A DNA stretch of 64,000 bases from an uncultured bacterium (GTDB taxonomy: Bacteria; Verrucomicrobiota; Kiritimatiellia; PWTM01). The notes under the pieces were generated by a model. It saw only the letters and a list, made by a program, of their open reading frames with translations. It made no database searches and was not told the DNA's origin. Position 1 is the first letter of the stretch, and each line of letters starts with the position of its first letter. Position numbers and translations under genes: made by a program. This document shows, in pieces, positions 44,500 to 54,248 of this stretch. The DNA is taken from assembly GCA_938010045.1 (NCBI GenBank), contig CALLFZ010000003.1, positions 124,001 through 188,000 of the forward strand. The letters are read 5' to 3'.

Positions 44500-45285
44500 C
44501 TACCAGTACAGTTCCACTGGCGCATAGTAGGAATACGTTAGATACAACGATTCCGGCGGTTTGTTCATCACGCCGCCACCGCCGGTGCACACCTTGCAGA
44601 CCTGAGGGCGGGCCGGGCCAGCGTGGGGAAAGGAAAGCCAGAATTTCACGTTCCGCCCCTCCTGTGGCGAGGGCCGCGGCGCGGAGCAAATATCGGCCAG
44701 CAACACCATGCTCTCGTTGAGATCGGCGCTGCTCTGAGGGTAGGCTGTCTTGTATTTTTGAACGGCACCCTCCGGAGCTCCGTTGTAGGCGTAGCCGATG
44801 CGAAACTCGTTGAAGGTCGCCTGGCTCGTGTTCGGGTTCATCCAGTTGGCCGGGCCACGGTTGACTGGATCCTGCCGCATCAGGGAAGGACAGTACCAAA
44901 TCAGCGGCGGCAGACCTTGGCGGGTCATGTACGCGGTGATGATTTCATTCTCGCCCAGATGGAACGTTGCAGGGTTGTCCGCGTTGGCGGGCGGCAGGCG
45001 GCCTGCGTTGTCGGCCGCGTATTGCATCACGACCTTGTAACATTGGGTGAGATGGTTGCTGCAGGCGGCTTGGCGTGCTCGTTCCAGCGCGGGGCCCAGC
45101 GTCGGAACGATCAGCATCATCAAGATCGCGATGATGCCAATGATGACGAGCATTTCCATGAGCGTCACCCCACGGCAGCGCGCGCGCGGGTCCGTTGGGC
45201 GGGTCTGAGTCATCGTCTGCATCACCAACATCATGATCGTACCATCACACCGCCAACCTGTCACCCTGTCCCCATGCCTCGCCAC
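44500..45285 (-). CDS. type II secretion-like pseudopilin (prepilin N-terminal methylation site)
   Basis: RCRGVTLMEMLVIIGIIAILMMLIVPTLGPALERARQAACSNHLTQCYKVVMQYAADNAGRLPP. Confidence 0.85.
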   Translation of the reverse strand: MARHGDRVTGWRCDGTIMMLVMQTMTQTRPTDPRARCRGVTLMEMLVIIGIIAILMMLIVPTLGPALERARQAACSNHLTQCYKVVMQYAADNAGRLPPANADNPATFHLGENEIITAYMTRQGLPPLIWYCPSLMRQDPVNRGPANWMNPNTSQATFNEFRIGYAYNGAPEGAVQKYKTAYPQSSADLNESMVLLADICSAPRPSPQEGRNVKFWLSFPHAGPARPQVCKVCTGGGGVMNKPPESLYLTYSYYAPVELYW

Positions 45286-45564
45286 CGTCGGCGGCTCGAG
45301 GCCGCCCGGCGATCCTACGTGCGAAGGTCCGTATGCGAGACACGGGATGGGCCGTCGGCACGATGCGGGCAGGCCCGCTGGGAATCGGGACTTCCTTCCT
45401 CATCCATACCCGGCGCCGACGACTGGGAGGGCTTGATCCGCGATCCTGAGGTGATGTTTGGAATTTGATGCGACCCCGATGATGCGATGTGGGTGGGGTT
45501 CAGGTCGCGCCGAGGAGGCGGGCACGGCATACTGACGGGCTCTGGCTTCGGCCAGTAGGAGCCT

Positions 45565-46926
45565 GTGCGGATGACGAACGCCGGAGTACCCAACCGTGAG
45601 AACGCCGCGGCGCGAGCCGAGGAGCCCGCGCGGCAAGCGATGCGCCTACACCCATTTTACCGCGGCAAGATTGAGACAGGAATCAAGTGTGCGGTCCGCC
45701 GCATGGAGGACTTCGCGATCTGGTATTCGCCCGGCGTCGCCGCGCCGTGCCGCGCCATCGCGCAGAATCCGGCCGCCGCCGACGAGCACACGAACCGAGC
45801 CAACACCGTTGCCGTGATCAGCGACGGCAGCCGCGTGCTTGGCCTCGGCGACATCGGCCCGCTGGCTGGACTCCCCGTGATGGAGGGAAAGGCTCTCTTG
45901 TTCAAATACCTCGGCGGGGTGGACGCCGTGCCGTTAGTGGTGGACCTGCATGACGCCGACAGCCTCGTCCAGTTCGCGCTTGCGGTGCAGCCCTCGTTCG
46001 GCGGCATCAACCTCGAGGACATCGCCCAGCCGAAATGCTTCGAGATCCTGGACCGGCTGCGCGCAGAAGCCTCGATTCCAGTGTGGCACGACGATCAGCA
46101 GGGTACCGCAACGGTCATTCTCGCCGGCCTACTCAACGCGCTGAAGGTCGTGGGCAAGCGCATCGGCGATGTTGGCATCGCGTTCATCGGCGCGGGCGCC
46201 TCGAACACCGCCGCTGCGCGGCTGGCGTTCGCGGCGGGCGCGGACCCCGCGCGATGCCGTGTCGTGGACCGCGGCGGCATCCTCGGACGCCACCGGACGG
46301 ACATCGAACGACAGCGCGGCGAATTCGCGGCGAAATGGCGGCTGTGCGAAATCACGAACACGGAGGGCCGCATCGGCGGGCCGGCCGAGGCGATCGAAGG
46401 GATGGACGTCGTGATCGCGTGTTCGACGCCGGGTCCCGGTACGATCCGCCCGGAGTGGCTGCGGCACATGCGCGATGGCGCGATCGTCTTCGCGTGTGCC
46501 AACCCTGTTCCGGAGATCTGGCCCTGGGAGGCGGCAGAGGCGGGCGTTGCCGTGTTCGCGACCGGCCGCTCCGACTTCCCCAACCAGGTGAATAATTCGC
46601 TCTGCTTCCCTGGCCTCTTTCGCGGTGTGCTCGATGTGCGCGCTTCCACCATCACCGACGGCATGTGTCTGGCGGCCGCGCGGTCGCTGGCCGCTTCGGC
46701 CGGACCGGCGCCGACCGCGGATCGGATCCTGCCCACGATGGAGGAATGGGAGGTGTTCCCGCGCGAAGCGGCGGATGTGGCCGTTCAGGCACAGGCCGAG
46801 GGTGTCGCGCGGCGAACGCTGAGCTGGGCTGAGGCTCACGCAGCGGCCGAGGCGGTGATCCGGCGCGCGCGCGCAATCGTGGCCGACGCGATGCAGCTCG
46901 GCCACGTGGCGCCGCCGCCGACCTGA
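45565..46926 (+). CDS. NAD(P)-dependent malic enzyme
   Basis: YSPGVAAPCRAIA, VISDGSRVLGLGDIGPLAGLPVMEGKALLFKYLGGVDAVPLV, INLEDIAQPKCFEIL, VWHDDQQGTATVILAGLLNAL. Confidence 0.95.
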   Translation: MRMTNAGVPNRENAAARAEEPARQAMRLHPFYRGKIETGIKCAVRRMEDFAIWYSPGVAAPCRAIAQNPAAADEHTNRANTVAVISDGSRVLGLGDIGPLAGLPVMEGKALLFKYLGGVDAVPLVVDLHDADSLVQFALAVQPSFGGINLEDIAQPKCFEILDRLRAEASIPVWHDDQQGTATVILAGLLNALKVVGKRIGDVGIAFIGAGASNTAAARLAFAAGADPARCRVVDRGGILGRHRTDIERQRGEFAAKWRLCEITNTEGRIGGPAEAIEGMDVVIACSTPGPGTIRPEWLRHMRDGAIVFACANPVPEIWPWEAAEAGVAVFATGRSDFPNQVNNSLCFPGLFRGVLDVRASTITDGMCLAAARSLAASAGPAPTADRILPTMEEWEVFPREAADVAVQAQAEGVARRTLSWAEAHAAAEAVIRRARAIVADAMQLGHVAPPPT

Positions 46927-46954
46927 GACGCGCTCAGCCGGCGCGGCAGATGGT

Positions 46955-46983
46955 TTGACAGCGTTGCGCGCGCCGTCTATTCG
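46955..46983 (+). promoter_or_regulatory. sigma70-like promoter TTGACA-N17-TATTCG immediately upstream of aroB
   Basis: Consensus -35 at 46955-46960 and -10-like hexamer at 46978-46983; aroB ATG at 46990. Confidence 0.5.
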
Positions 46984-46989
46984 GGGCAC

Positions 46990-48084
46990 ATGGCATCGGT
47001 CGTTTACGTGGAACTCCGCGAACGCCGCTATCCCATTGCGGTGGGCCGTGGCCAGATCGAACAGCTCGGCGAGTGGTGGCGCCAGACGGAGCTGGGGCGG
47101 CGGGCGCTGGTCGTGACCGATACGAATGTCGGCCCGCTGTACGGCCCCACGGTGCGCGCCCAGCTCGAGGCGATCGGCGTGGCCACCACGGTCGCCACGG
47201 TGCCGGCCGGCGAGGCGTCGAAGACCATCGAGCGGTGGGCCCAGCTCCAGTATGCGGCGGTGGAGGCGGGGCTCGACCGCTCGTCCGTGATGTTGGCCCT
47301 CGGCGGCGGCGTCGTGGGCGATCTGGCCGGCTTTGCCGCCGCAACCTTCTTGCGCGGCATCCGTATGGTGCAGGTGCCGACCACATTGCTGGCGATGGTG
47401 GATAGTTCCGTCGGCGGCAAAACCGGCGTGGACCTCCGGTGCGGCAAGAATCTCGTCGGAGCGTTTCATCAGCCGTCACTCGTCGTGGCGGATCCCGACG
47501 TGTTGCGCACGCTGCCCGCCCGCGAGTACCGCGCGGGCATGGCGGAGGTCATTAAGTACGGGGTGATCCTCGACGCGGCGCTTTTCGAGACGTTGGAGGC
47601 GGGCGCGGCGCGGCTCACGGATCCCAGCTGGGCGGTCCTGGACGAGCTCATCGCGAACTGTTGCCGCTTGAAGGCGGAGGTGGTGGCGGCCGACGAGCGC
47701 GAAGGGGGTCTGCGCGCGATTCTGAATTTTGGCCACACGCTCGGCCACGCGCTCGAGGCGGCCACCGGCTACGAAGGGTTCCTTCACGGCGAGGCCGTCG
47801 CCATCGGGATGGCGTACGCCGCCGAACTCTCGGTGCGGATGGCCGGTCTTTCGCCTGTCGAGCGTGACCGACTGCTCAACGTGCTCCGGGCGGCGGGGCT
47901 GCCGATCCGGGCGTCGGGGCTCGGCGTCGAGTGGGCGCACGTGATCGCGGCGATGTCGCTCGACAAGAAGGCGGCGGACCGCGTACCGCGGTTTGTGCTC
48001 GCCGAAGCGATCGGCCGGGTCCGGCATGGCGTTGAGATTCCGCCGGACGTGCTGAAGGAGGTCTGGGATGCCATCGCTGAGTGA
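46990..48084 (+). CDS. aroB: 3-dehydroquinate synthase
   Basis: VMLALGGGVVGDLAGFAAATFLRGIRMVQVPTTLLAMVDSSVGGKTGVDLRCGKNLVGAFHQPSLVVAD; ILNFGHTLGHALEA. Confidence 0.96.
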   Translation: MASVVYVELRERRYPIAVGRGQIEQLGEWWRQTELGRRALVVTDTNVGPLYGPTVRAQLEAIGVATTVATVPAGEASKTIERWAQLQYAAVEAGLDRSSVMLALGGGVVGDLAGFAAATFLRGIRMVQVPTTLLAMVDSSVGGKTGVDLRCGKNLVGAFHQPSLVVADPDVLRTLPAREYRAGMAEVIKYGVILDAALFETLEAGAARLTDPSWAVLDELIANCCRLKAEVVAADEREGGLRAILNFGHTLGHALEAATGYEGFLHGEAVAIGMAYAAELSVRMAGLSPVERDRLLNVLRAAGLPIRASGLGVEWAHVIAAMSLDKKAADRVPRFVLAEAIGRVRHGVEIPPDVLKEVWDAIAE

Positions 48085-48715
48085 GACCGTGGTGCGCGAT
48101 TGGCTCGAGCACCTGGGCTTCCTTGTCGCTCAGCCCCGCAAGTACCAGGTGGTGGCCCGGGCAAAACGTCCGGAGGAGGAGCCGGATTTGTTGGGTTGGA
48201 ATCCGCTGGCCGCTGGGCCGGCGCCGGAACCGGGCGTCTGGAACGGAGTAGCGATGCGCCGGGTGAGAGCCGTGGCGGTCGGCGTCAAAGGCTGGTTCAC
48301 CGAGCGTTTTGGCCCCTCCGCGTTCCAGGACTCCTCCGAGCTATTGCGGCTCGGCGCGCCGGAGGTGCGGCGCGCGGCGGCACGCCGGCTCGGGACGGAG
48401 GACGTCGTGGCGGTGATGTGCCTGCCCGCGCTGCCGGCCTCTTCCGAGCTGCGGCGTCAAACATTAGAGATTCTGGGCCGACACGGCATATCCGGTGTGG
48501 TGCTCTTCCGAACGGTACTCCTCGAGTTGGCGGCGGTCGCGGCGCGCCGGCTCGATTACGACCGATCCGACGCGCTTCAACTGCTGCGCATGGTGCGCGC
48601 GTCGGGCTTGCTGCGCGATGCGCAGCCGGAACTGTTCGCCTCGCGCGGCGCGCGGCGGCGGTCTGGCGGGCGCGCCCACCGCACCCCGCCTGGCACGGAG
48701 CAGGGCGGGCCGTGA
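48068..48715 (+). CDS. 215-aa hypothetical protein between aroB and dprA
   Basis: MPSLSETVVRDWLEHLGFLVAQPRKYQVVARAKRPEEEPDLLGWNP…; overlaps aroB and dprA ends. Confidence 0.6.
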   Translation: MPSLSETVVRDWLEHLGFLVAQPRKYQVVARAKRPEEEPDLLGWNPLAAGPAPEPGVWNGVAMRRVRAVAVGVKGWFTERFGPSAFQDSSELLRLGAPEVRRAAARRLGTEDVVAVMCLPALPASSELRRQTLEILGRHGISGVVLFRTVLLELAAVAARRLDYDRSDALQLLRMVRASGLLRDAQPELFASRGARRRSGGRAHRTPPGTEQGGP

Positions 48716-49848
48716 CCGAACGCGAAGCGTACATCGCACTGAATCTCATCGGCCAGATCGGGCCGGTGCGCGCGCGCGCCCTCGCGGCCCGCCTCGGCTC
48801 GCTGGCGGCCATCTTCGAGGCGCCCGAACGGGATCTGTGTGCGGCCGACGGCATCGGGCCCGAGCTGGCCGCCCACGTCGCGCGCCGCCGCAGCGAGGTG
48901 GACCCCGCGGGCGAGGAGGACAAGGCCCGGCGGCTCGGCGCGCGGGTGGTGACTCCGGCCGATCCGGACTATCCCGAACCGCTGCGCACGATCCACGATC
49001 CGCCGCTCGCGCTCTATATCGTGGGCGATTGGACCCGCGCTGACCGGCACGCCATCGCGGTCGTCGGGTCGCGCCGGTGCACGCACTATGGCCGCGCAAC
49101 GGCCGACCGGATCGCTGCGCAACTGGCTGGAGCCGGCGTCACGGTCGTCAGCGGGCTCGCGCGCGGCATTGACATGGCGGCCCACGAGGGCGCCCTGCGC
49201 GCGGACGGGCGCACGATCGCGGTGCTCGGCGGCGCGGTGGACCGCCTCTATCCCGCCGAGGCGCGGCCGCTCGCCGACCGCATCGCGGCGCAGGGCGCGG
49301 TGATCTCGGAGTACGCGCTCGGCCGCGAGCCGGACCGCACGACCTTCCCTTACCGCAACCGGGTGATCAGTGGCCTCTCGATGGGTGTCGTGATCGTCGA
49401 GGCCGACCGTCAGAGCGGCGCGATGATCACCGCCGCGCAGGCCCTCGAGCAAGGGCGGCTCGTCTTTGCGGTACCCGGCCGCGTGGACCAGCCAATGTCG
49501 CGCGGGCCGCACTCGTTGATCCGACAGGGCGCCCGGCTCGTCGAGGACGCGCGCGACGTGCTCGAAGAGTTCGAGTACCTGTTCCCGCGCGGCGCGACCG
49601 CCGCTCCCGCGCCCGCCGGCGACGGCGCCCCGGCCGCGTTTTCATTCAGCGACGACGAGGCGCGCATCGTCGCGGCGCTGAGCGAGGGCGAGCTCGACGC
49701 CGACACGCTCGCCCGTCGCGCAGGCCTTCCGCCGGCGAAGCTCGGCGCGCTGCTGGTCGGATTGGAAATCAAACGCGTCGTGCGTATGCTGCCCGGCCGT
49801 CTTGTCGCGCTGACGATCCAACCCCACCGGGACGAACTGGCCAAATGA
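48712..49848 (+). CDS. dprA: DNA processing protein DprA
   Basis: AIAVVGSRRCTHYGRATADRIAAQLAGAGVTVVSGLARGIDMAAHEGAL; FPYRNRVISGLSMGVVIVEADRQSGAMITAAQALEQGRLVFAVPGRVD; GTG start. Confidence 0.95.
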   Translation: MTEREAYIALNLIGQIGPVRARALAARLGSLAAIFEAPERDLCAADGIGPELAAHVARRRSEVDPAGEEDKARRLGARVVTPADPDYPEPLRTIHDPPLALYIVGDWTRADRHAIAVVGSRRCTHYGRATADRIAAQLAGAGVTVVSGLARGIDMAAHEGALRADGRTIAVLGGAVDRLYPAEARPLADRIAAQGAVISEYALGREPDRTTFPYRNRVISGLSMGVVIVEADRQSGAMITAAQALEQGRLVFAVPGRVDQPMSRGPHSLIRQGARLVEDARDVLEEFEYLFPRGATAAPAPAGDGAPAAFSFSDDEARIVAALSEGELDADTLARRAGLPPAKLGALLVGLEIKRVVRMLPGRLVALTIQPHRDELAK

Positions 49849-52409
49849 ATCAAACTCTTCTCATCGTCGAGTCGCCCGCAAAGGCGCGGACGCTCTCGCG
49901 GTTGCTTGGCCGCGGGGTGACTGTGCGCGCCTCGATGGGGCACGTCCGGGATCTGCCCAAAACGGAATTCGGTGTGGACATCGAGGGCGGCTTCCGGCCG
50001 AAGTATGTGGTGATTCCCTCCCGCGCGAAGATCGTGCGCGAACTCAAGGCCGCCGCGAAATCGGCCTCGACAGTCGTGCTCGCGCCCGATCCCGACCGCG
50101 AAGGCGAAGCGATCGCCTGGCACTTGCGCGAGGTGCTCGGCTCCGGCTCGAAGGGACCGGAGTTCGTTCGCGTCAGCTACCACGAGATCACCGAGCGCGC
50201 GATCCGGCAGGCGCTCGCGGCGCCGCGCGACATTGACATGGCGATGGTCAACGCCCAGCAGGCCCGCCGCATTCTCGACCGCATCGTCGGGTACCGCGTG
50301 AGCCCCTTTCTGCGCCGTCGAATCGCGGGGGCCGCCAGCGCGGGTCGCGTACAGACTGCGGCGCTGCGTCTCGTCTGCGACCGCGAGAAAGAAATCCTGA
50401 ACTTTCGCCCGGAGGAGTTCTGGGTCATCGGCGTTCGCGCCGCGAAACAGGTCGAGCCCCGCGCGCTGTTCGTGGCGCGGCTCGCGAAGATCGCCGGCAA
50501 AACGCCGAACCTCCGCACCGCCGAGGAGGCCGAGGCGGTGCGGCGCGAGCTCGACGATCGCCCGCTGCGCGTCGCGAAGATCGAGCGTAAGACGGTCGAG
50601 CGCCGCGCGCCTCCCCCCTTTGTGACCAGCACGCTGCAGCAGGCCGCCAGCCGCGAGCTGGGGTTCTCGCCCTCCCGCACGATGCGAATCGCGCAGACGC
50701 TCTATGAGGGGGTGGACCTCGGCGACGGCCCCGTCGGCCTGATCACGTACATGCGGACCGACTCGGTCGCGATCGCGGCCGAGGCGCGCGACGCCTGCCG
50801 CCGTTTCATCGCCGAACGCTACGGCGCCGAGTACGTACCCGCAACGCCGAATGTGTTCCGGAGCAAGGCGCACGCGCAGGAGGCCCACGAGGCGATCCGC
50901 CCGACAGATGTCACTCGCACGCCCGAGTCGGTCGCGTCGCATCTAAAACCCGACGAGCGCCGGCTGTACGAGCTGATCTGGCGCCGCTTCGTTGCCTGCC
51001 AGATGGCGCCGGCACGGCTGGCGCAGGTACAGGTGGAGATCGAGGCCGTGCCGCCGGCCGCCGGCCGCTCCATCATCTTCCGGGCGTCGTCGTCGTCGGT
51101 CGAGTTTCCGGGCTATTTAGCCGCCGCGGGAACGGAGGCCGTAGCGGCGCCGACGCCCGCCGCGGAGGGCGAGGAGGAGGGCGAGGAGGCGCAGTCGTTG
51201 CCGCCGCTCGAGGAGGGCGAGCCGCTGGACCGCGTCGGGGACTGGCTGGCCGAACAGAAGTTCACGAAGCCGCCGCGGCGCTATTCGGATGCGACGCTCG
51301 TGCGCGCCATGGAGGAGCGTGGCATCGGCCGGCCCAGCACCTACGCCTCGACTGTCCAATTGCTCTACGACCGACGTTACGTGCGGCGCGAGAAGCGCTC
51401 GATCGCGCCGACCGAGCTCGGCATGGCGGTCAACGACTATCTCGCCGAGCGGCTGCCCGAACTATTTGATATTGGATTCACCGCGGCGATGGAGGAGCGG
51501 CTCGACGAGGTCGAGGAAGGCCGCGTGGACTGGCGGGATATGCTCGGGCGTTTCCACGAGCGATTTCAGACATGGCTCAGCGCCGCACGGGGTGCCGACC
51601 CACATCCCGACGCGACACGCCGGGTGCTGGATCTGCTCGGCCGCGTGAAGGAGTGGATTCCGCCGCGCCAGCCGGGCCGCCGCGCGTTTGATGAACGCAA
51701 GTTTGTCGCATCGCTGCGCCGCCACCTCGACGAGGGGGGTACGCTCACCGAGCGCCAGGCCAGCGTCCTGCGACGCATCGCGTGGACCTACGCAGACCAG
51801 GTACCCGAGCTGGCCGCGTTGCTCAACGAGCTTGGCTGGCCCTCGCCCGCCGCCGAGCCCGCGCCCGCCAGCTCGGCCGATCAAGAGCGCGCCCGGCAGA
51901 TCTTCGCCGCGCTCGAGAAGGTCACCTACGAGCCGGCGCGCCGCGTTCGCGGTCGTTCGTACGACGATGCGAAATTCGTCACCTCGTTGAAACGCCAGGT
52001 CGAACGCGGGCGGCCGCTGAGCGCCCGCCAGCTCCAGGCGCTCGCGCAGGTCGCCCGCCGCTATGGGGTGGTCGCTGCCGACCACGCGCCCCCGACGGCC
52101 GCTCCCGACGACGCGCGCGCCGAAGCACCCCCAACGGCCGAGGAACGCGCGAAACTACTCGCTCTGCTCGAGGCCGGACGCACGATCCGCGATTGGAAGG
52201 CGCCCGTCGAGCGTCGCGGCCGCACCTGGGATGACCGCGCGTTTTTCGAGTCGCTCGACCGTCAGTTCCGGGAGAAGCAGAGGCTCACCCCGCGCCAGCT
52301 GGCCGCGCTGCGCAAACTGCTCGCACGCTACGGGCGGCAGCCGCATGGCGAGGCCGCCGATGCGCCGCCGCCCGGAGAGCCGAAGGAGCGGCCGGCGCGC
52401 GATGATTGA
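49845..52409 (+). CDS. topA: DNA topoisomerase I
   Basis: LLIVESPAKARTLSRLLG; MGHVRDLPKTEFGVDIE; APDPDREGEAIAWHL; QQARRILDRIVGYRVSPFL; ITYMRTDSVAIA; IGRPSTYASTVQLL. Confidence 0.97.
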   Translation: MNQTLLIVESPAKARTLSRLLGRGVTVRASMGHVRDLPKTEFGVDIEGGFRPKYVVIPSRAKIVRELKAAAKSASTVVLAPDPDREGEAIAWHLREVLGSGSKGPEFVRVSYHEITERAIRQALAAPRDIDMAMVNAQQARRILDRIVGYRVSPFLRRRIAGAASAGRVQTAALRLVCDREKEILNFRPEEFWVIGVRAAKQVEPRALFVARLAKIAGKTPNLRTAEEAEAVRRELDDRPLRVAKIERKTVERRAPPPFVTSTLQQAASRELGFSPSRTMRIAQTLYEGVDLGDGPVGLITYMRTDSVAIAAEARDACRRFIAERYGAEYVPATPNVFRSKAHAQEAHEAIRPTDVTRTPESVASHLKPDERRLYELIWRRFVACQMAPARLAQVQVEIEAVPPAAGRSIIFRASSSSVEFPGYLAAAGTEAVAAPTPAAEGEEEGEEAQSLPPLEEGEPLDRVGDWLAEQKFTKPPRRYSDATLVRAMEERGIGRPSTYASTVQLLYDRRYVRREKRSIAPTELGMAVNDYLAERLPELFDIGFTAAMEERLDEVEEGRVDWRDMLGRFHERFQTWLSAARGADPHPDATRRVLDLLGRVKEWIPPRQPGRRAFDERKFVASLRRHLDEGGTLTERQASVLRRIAWTYADQVPELAALLNELGWPSPAAEPAPASSADQERARQIFAALEKVTYEPARRVRGRSYDDAKFVTSLKRQVERGRPLSARQLQALAQVARRYGVVAADHAPPTAAPDDARAEAPPTAEERAKLLALLEAGRTIRDWKAPVERRGRTWDDRAFFESLDRQFREKQRLTPRQLAALRKLLARYGRQPHGEAADAPPPGEPKERPARDD

Positions 52410-53265
52410 CCTGCACGTTCATTCGACGTTCTCCGACGGGCAGCATGCGCCGGAGGAGCTCGTCGCCGCCGCCGCTGCCGCAGGTCTCCGCGCAATCGCG
52501 CTGACCGACCACGACACGATTGCGGGATGGCCCAGCTTCGAAGCGGCAGCGGCCGTCGGCGCGCGCGTGCGGGCCGTCCGCGGTGTGGAGGTGAGCGCCG
52601 CCCACTCCGACGGGCCACTCCACCTGCTCGGCTATCTCTTCGACGGCGCCCACGACGAATTGTGCGCGATGCTCGAGCGGCTCCAGCGCGGCCGCGAGGA
52701 TCGCAATCGGCGCATCGCGGAGCGCCTCGCCGCCGTCGGCGCACCCGTGAGCCTCGATGACGTGCGCGCCCTCCACGGCGAGGGCGGTCAAATCGGCCGC
52801 GTGCACTTCGCGCGCGCACTCGTCGCGGCCGGTCGCGTCGCCACGCCGCAAGAAGCGTTCGACCGCTGGCTCGCCCGCGGACGCCCGGCCTACTGCGAGC
52901 GGTTCCGCTTCTCGGCCGCCCAGGTGATTCGGACGGTTCACAACGCCGGCGGACTCGTTGTGCTGGCGCACCCGGGGCTCCTCCGTGTCCCCGAGCGACG
53001 GCTCGAGCGCATCGTGCGCGATCTGGTGACCTGCGGCCTAGACGGCATCGAGGCCATTCACACCCGTCATACGGCCGAGCAGATCGCGCGATTCGTGCAG
53101 CTCGCCGCGCGGTACGGTCTGGTGGCGACGGGCGGCTCGGACTACCACGGGCCGGACGGCAGCAGCGCGCCGCTCGGGGGTACGCTGGGCGGGGTGCAGG
53201 TGCCCGACGAGGTGCTCACCGCGCTCGATGCGCGGCGCGCGCGGCTCAGCGCCCGGTCACCGTAG
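52402..53265 (+). CDS. PHP domain metal-dependent phosphoesterase
   Basis: MIDLHVHSTFSDGQHAPEELVAAAAAAGLRAIALTDHDTIAGW; GGLVVLAHPGLL; GSDYHGPD. Confidence 0.93.
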   Translation: MIDLHVHSTFSDGQHAPEELVAAAAAAGLRAIALTDHDTIAGWPSFEAAAAVGARVRAVRGVEVSAAHSDGPLHLLGYLFDGAHDELCAMLERLQRGREDRNRRIAERLAAVGAPVSLDDVRALHGEGGQIGRVHFARALVAAGRVATPQEAFDRWLARGRPAYCERFRFSAAQVIRTVHNAGGLVVLAHPGLLRVPERRLERIVRDLVTCGLDGIEAIHTRHTAEQIARFVQLAARYGLVATGGSDYHGPDGSSAPLGGTLGGVQVPDEVLTALDARRARLSARSP

Positions 53266-54202
53266 ACGGTGCCGCTCCGGCGGCGAGGTTGGTTGCCATC
53301 GGCCCGATGTACTGCGTCGCGACGACGACGTCATCGAACCAGACCGTCTGCCGCTCGGGCCAGTGCGCGCGCGTCGGGTCGGAGTCGTCCATACCGTAGT
53401 GTTGCAGCCAAAGGCAATTGATCTTCAACTCCGGCGAGAGGCGCCAGCGAAGTCCCTTGAACTCCGCGATGCGGCGTCCCTCCAGCCACATGGCCTGTCG
53501 GCCGTCCGCGCGGTCGGGCGCGGAATTGGCCTCGATCATGAACTCCCAGCACTGCCAGCGATCCAGCGCCGGCACGACGCGGTTCGGGCTCGCTGCCGTC
53601 CCACGCCCGGGGCCCGGCGGAAAAAACAGGTTGCCATAGTAGCGGCCGGTCTTCTGGTCGAGCTCCATGTCGAGAAAGTACGTGTACATGGCCAGCTCGC
53701 CCGGCGGCGGATTCCGCCCCCACGCGAACCAAGGCTCCATGCCCGAGCAGAACCACGTTCCGTCGGGGCGTTGACCCGCCTTGCCGAAGGCGGACCACCG
53801 GTTGGCCGGTGAGTTCGCGAGCAGCGTGACGAAATGGTGCAGATAGCGGTACTCGGGCGAGAACCGCACATAGAACCGGACGAACACTCGGTCGGCACCG
53901 CGGAACCACTTTTTCGCGTCTTGGCCGGTGGTACGGCCGCGAATCATCGTCATTTCGGCGCAGCGGCGCCCGCTGTGGGGGCGAACGTCCGTGATGTTGA
54001 TTTGGCCGCGCACATGGTCCCAACGCTCGAGCGTGCCGGTTTCGAAGTCCTCCACGAAGATCACCGCGGGATGGTTTCGAAGGCCGTCATCGCCCGGATA
54101 ACGCGCGGCCATGCCCGTGGTCGGTTCGGTGGCGATCACGGTGGCCGCAAGCACGCTGGTGCCGGCGACGGTGCCGGCCGCCCATGCTGGGAAGAATGTC
54201 AC
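53246..54202 (-). CDS. exported polysaccharide lyase/concanavalin-like fold protein
   Basis: AVIFVEDFETGTLERWDHVRGQINITDVRPHSGRRCAEM; RVFVRFYVRFSPEYRYLHHFVTL; WQCWEFMIEANS; VWFDDVVVATQYIGP. Confidence 0.6.
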   Translation of the reverse strand: MTFFPAWAAGTVAGTSVLAATVIATEPTTGMAARYPGDDGLRNHPAVIFVEDFETGTLERWDHVRGQINITDVRPHSGRRCAEMTMIRGRTTGQDAKKWFRGADRVFVRFYVRFSPEYRYLHHFVTLLANSPANRWSAFGKAGQRPDGTWFCSGMEPWFAWGRNPPPGELAMYTYFLDMELDQKTGRYYGNLFFPPGPGRGTAASPNRVVPALDRWQCWEFMIEANSAPDRADGRQAMWLEGRRIAEFKGLRWRLSPELKINCLWLQHYGMDDSDPTRAHWPERQTVWFDDVVVATQYIGPMATNLAAGAAPSTVTGR

Positions 54203-54210
54203 AGCAGGGT

Positions 54211-54225
54211 GTCCAATCCTTGGAC
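54211..54225. repeat. dispersed palindrome GTCCAA-TCC-TTGGAC
   Basis: Perfect 6-bp arms between two minus-strand genes. Confidence 0.7.
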
Positions 54226-54248
54226 GGCGGCCCCGCGAGAACGCGTCT

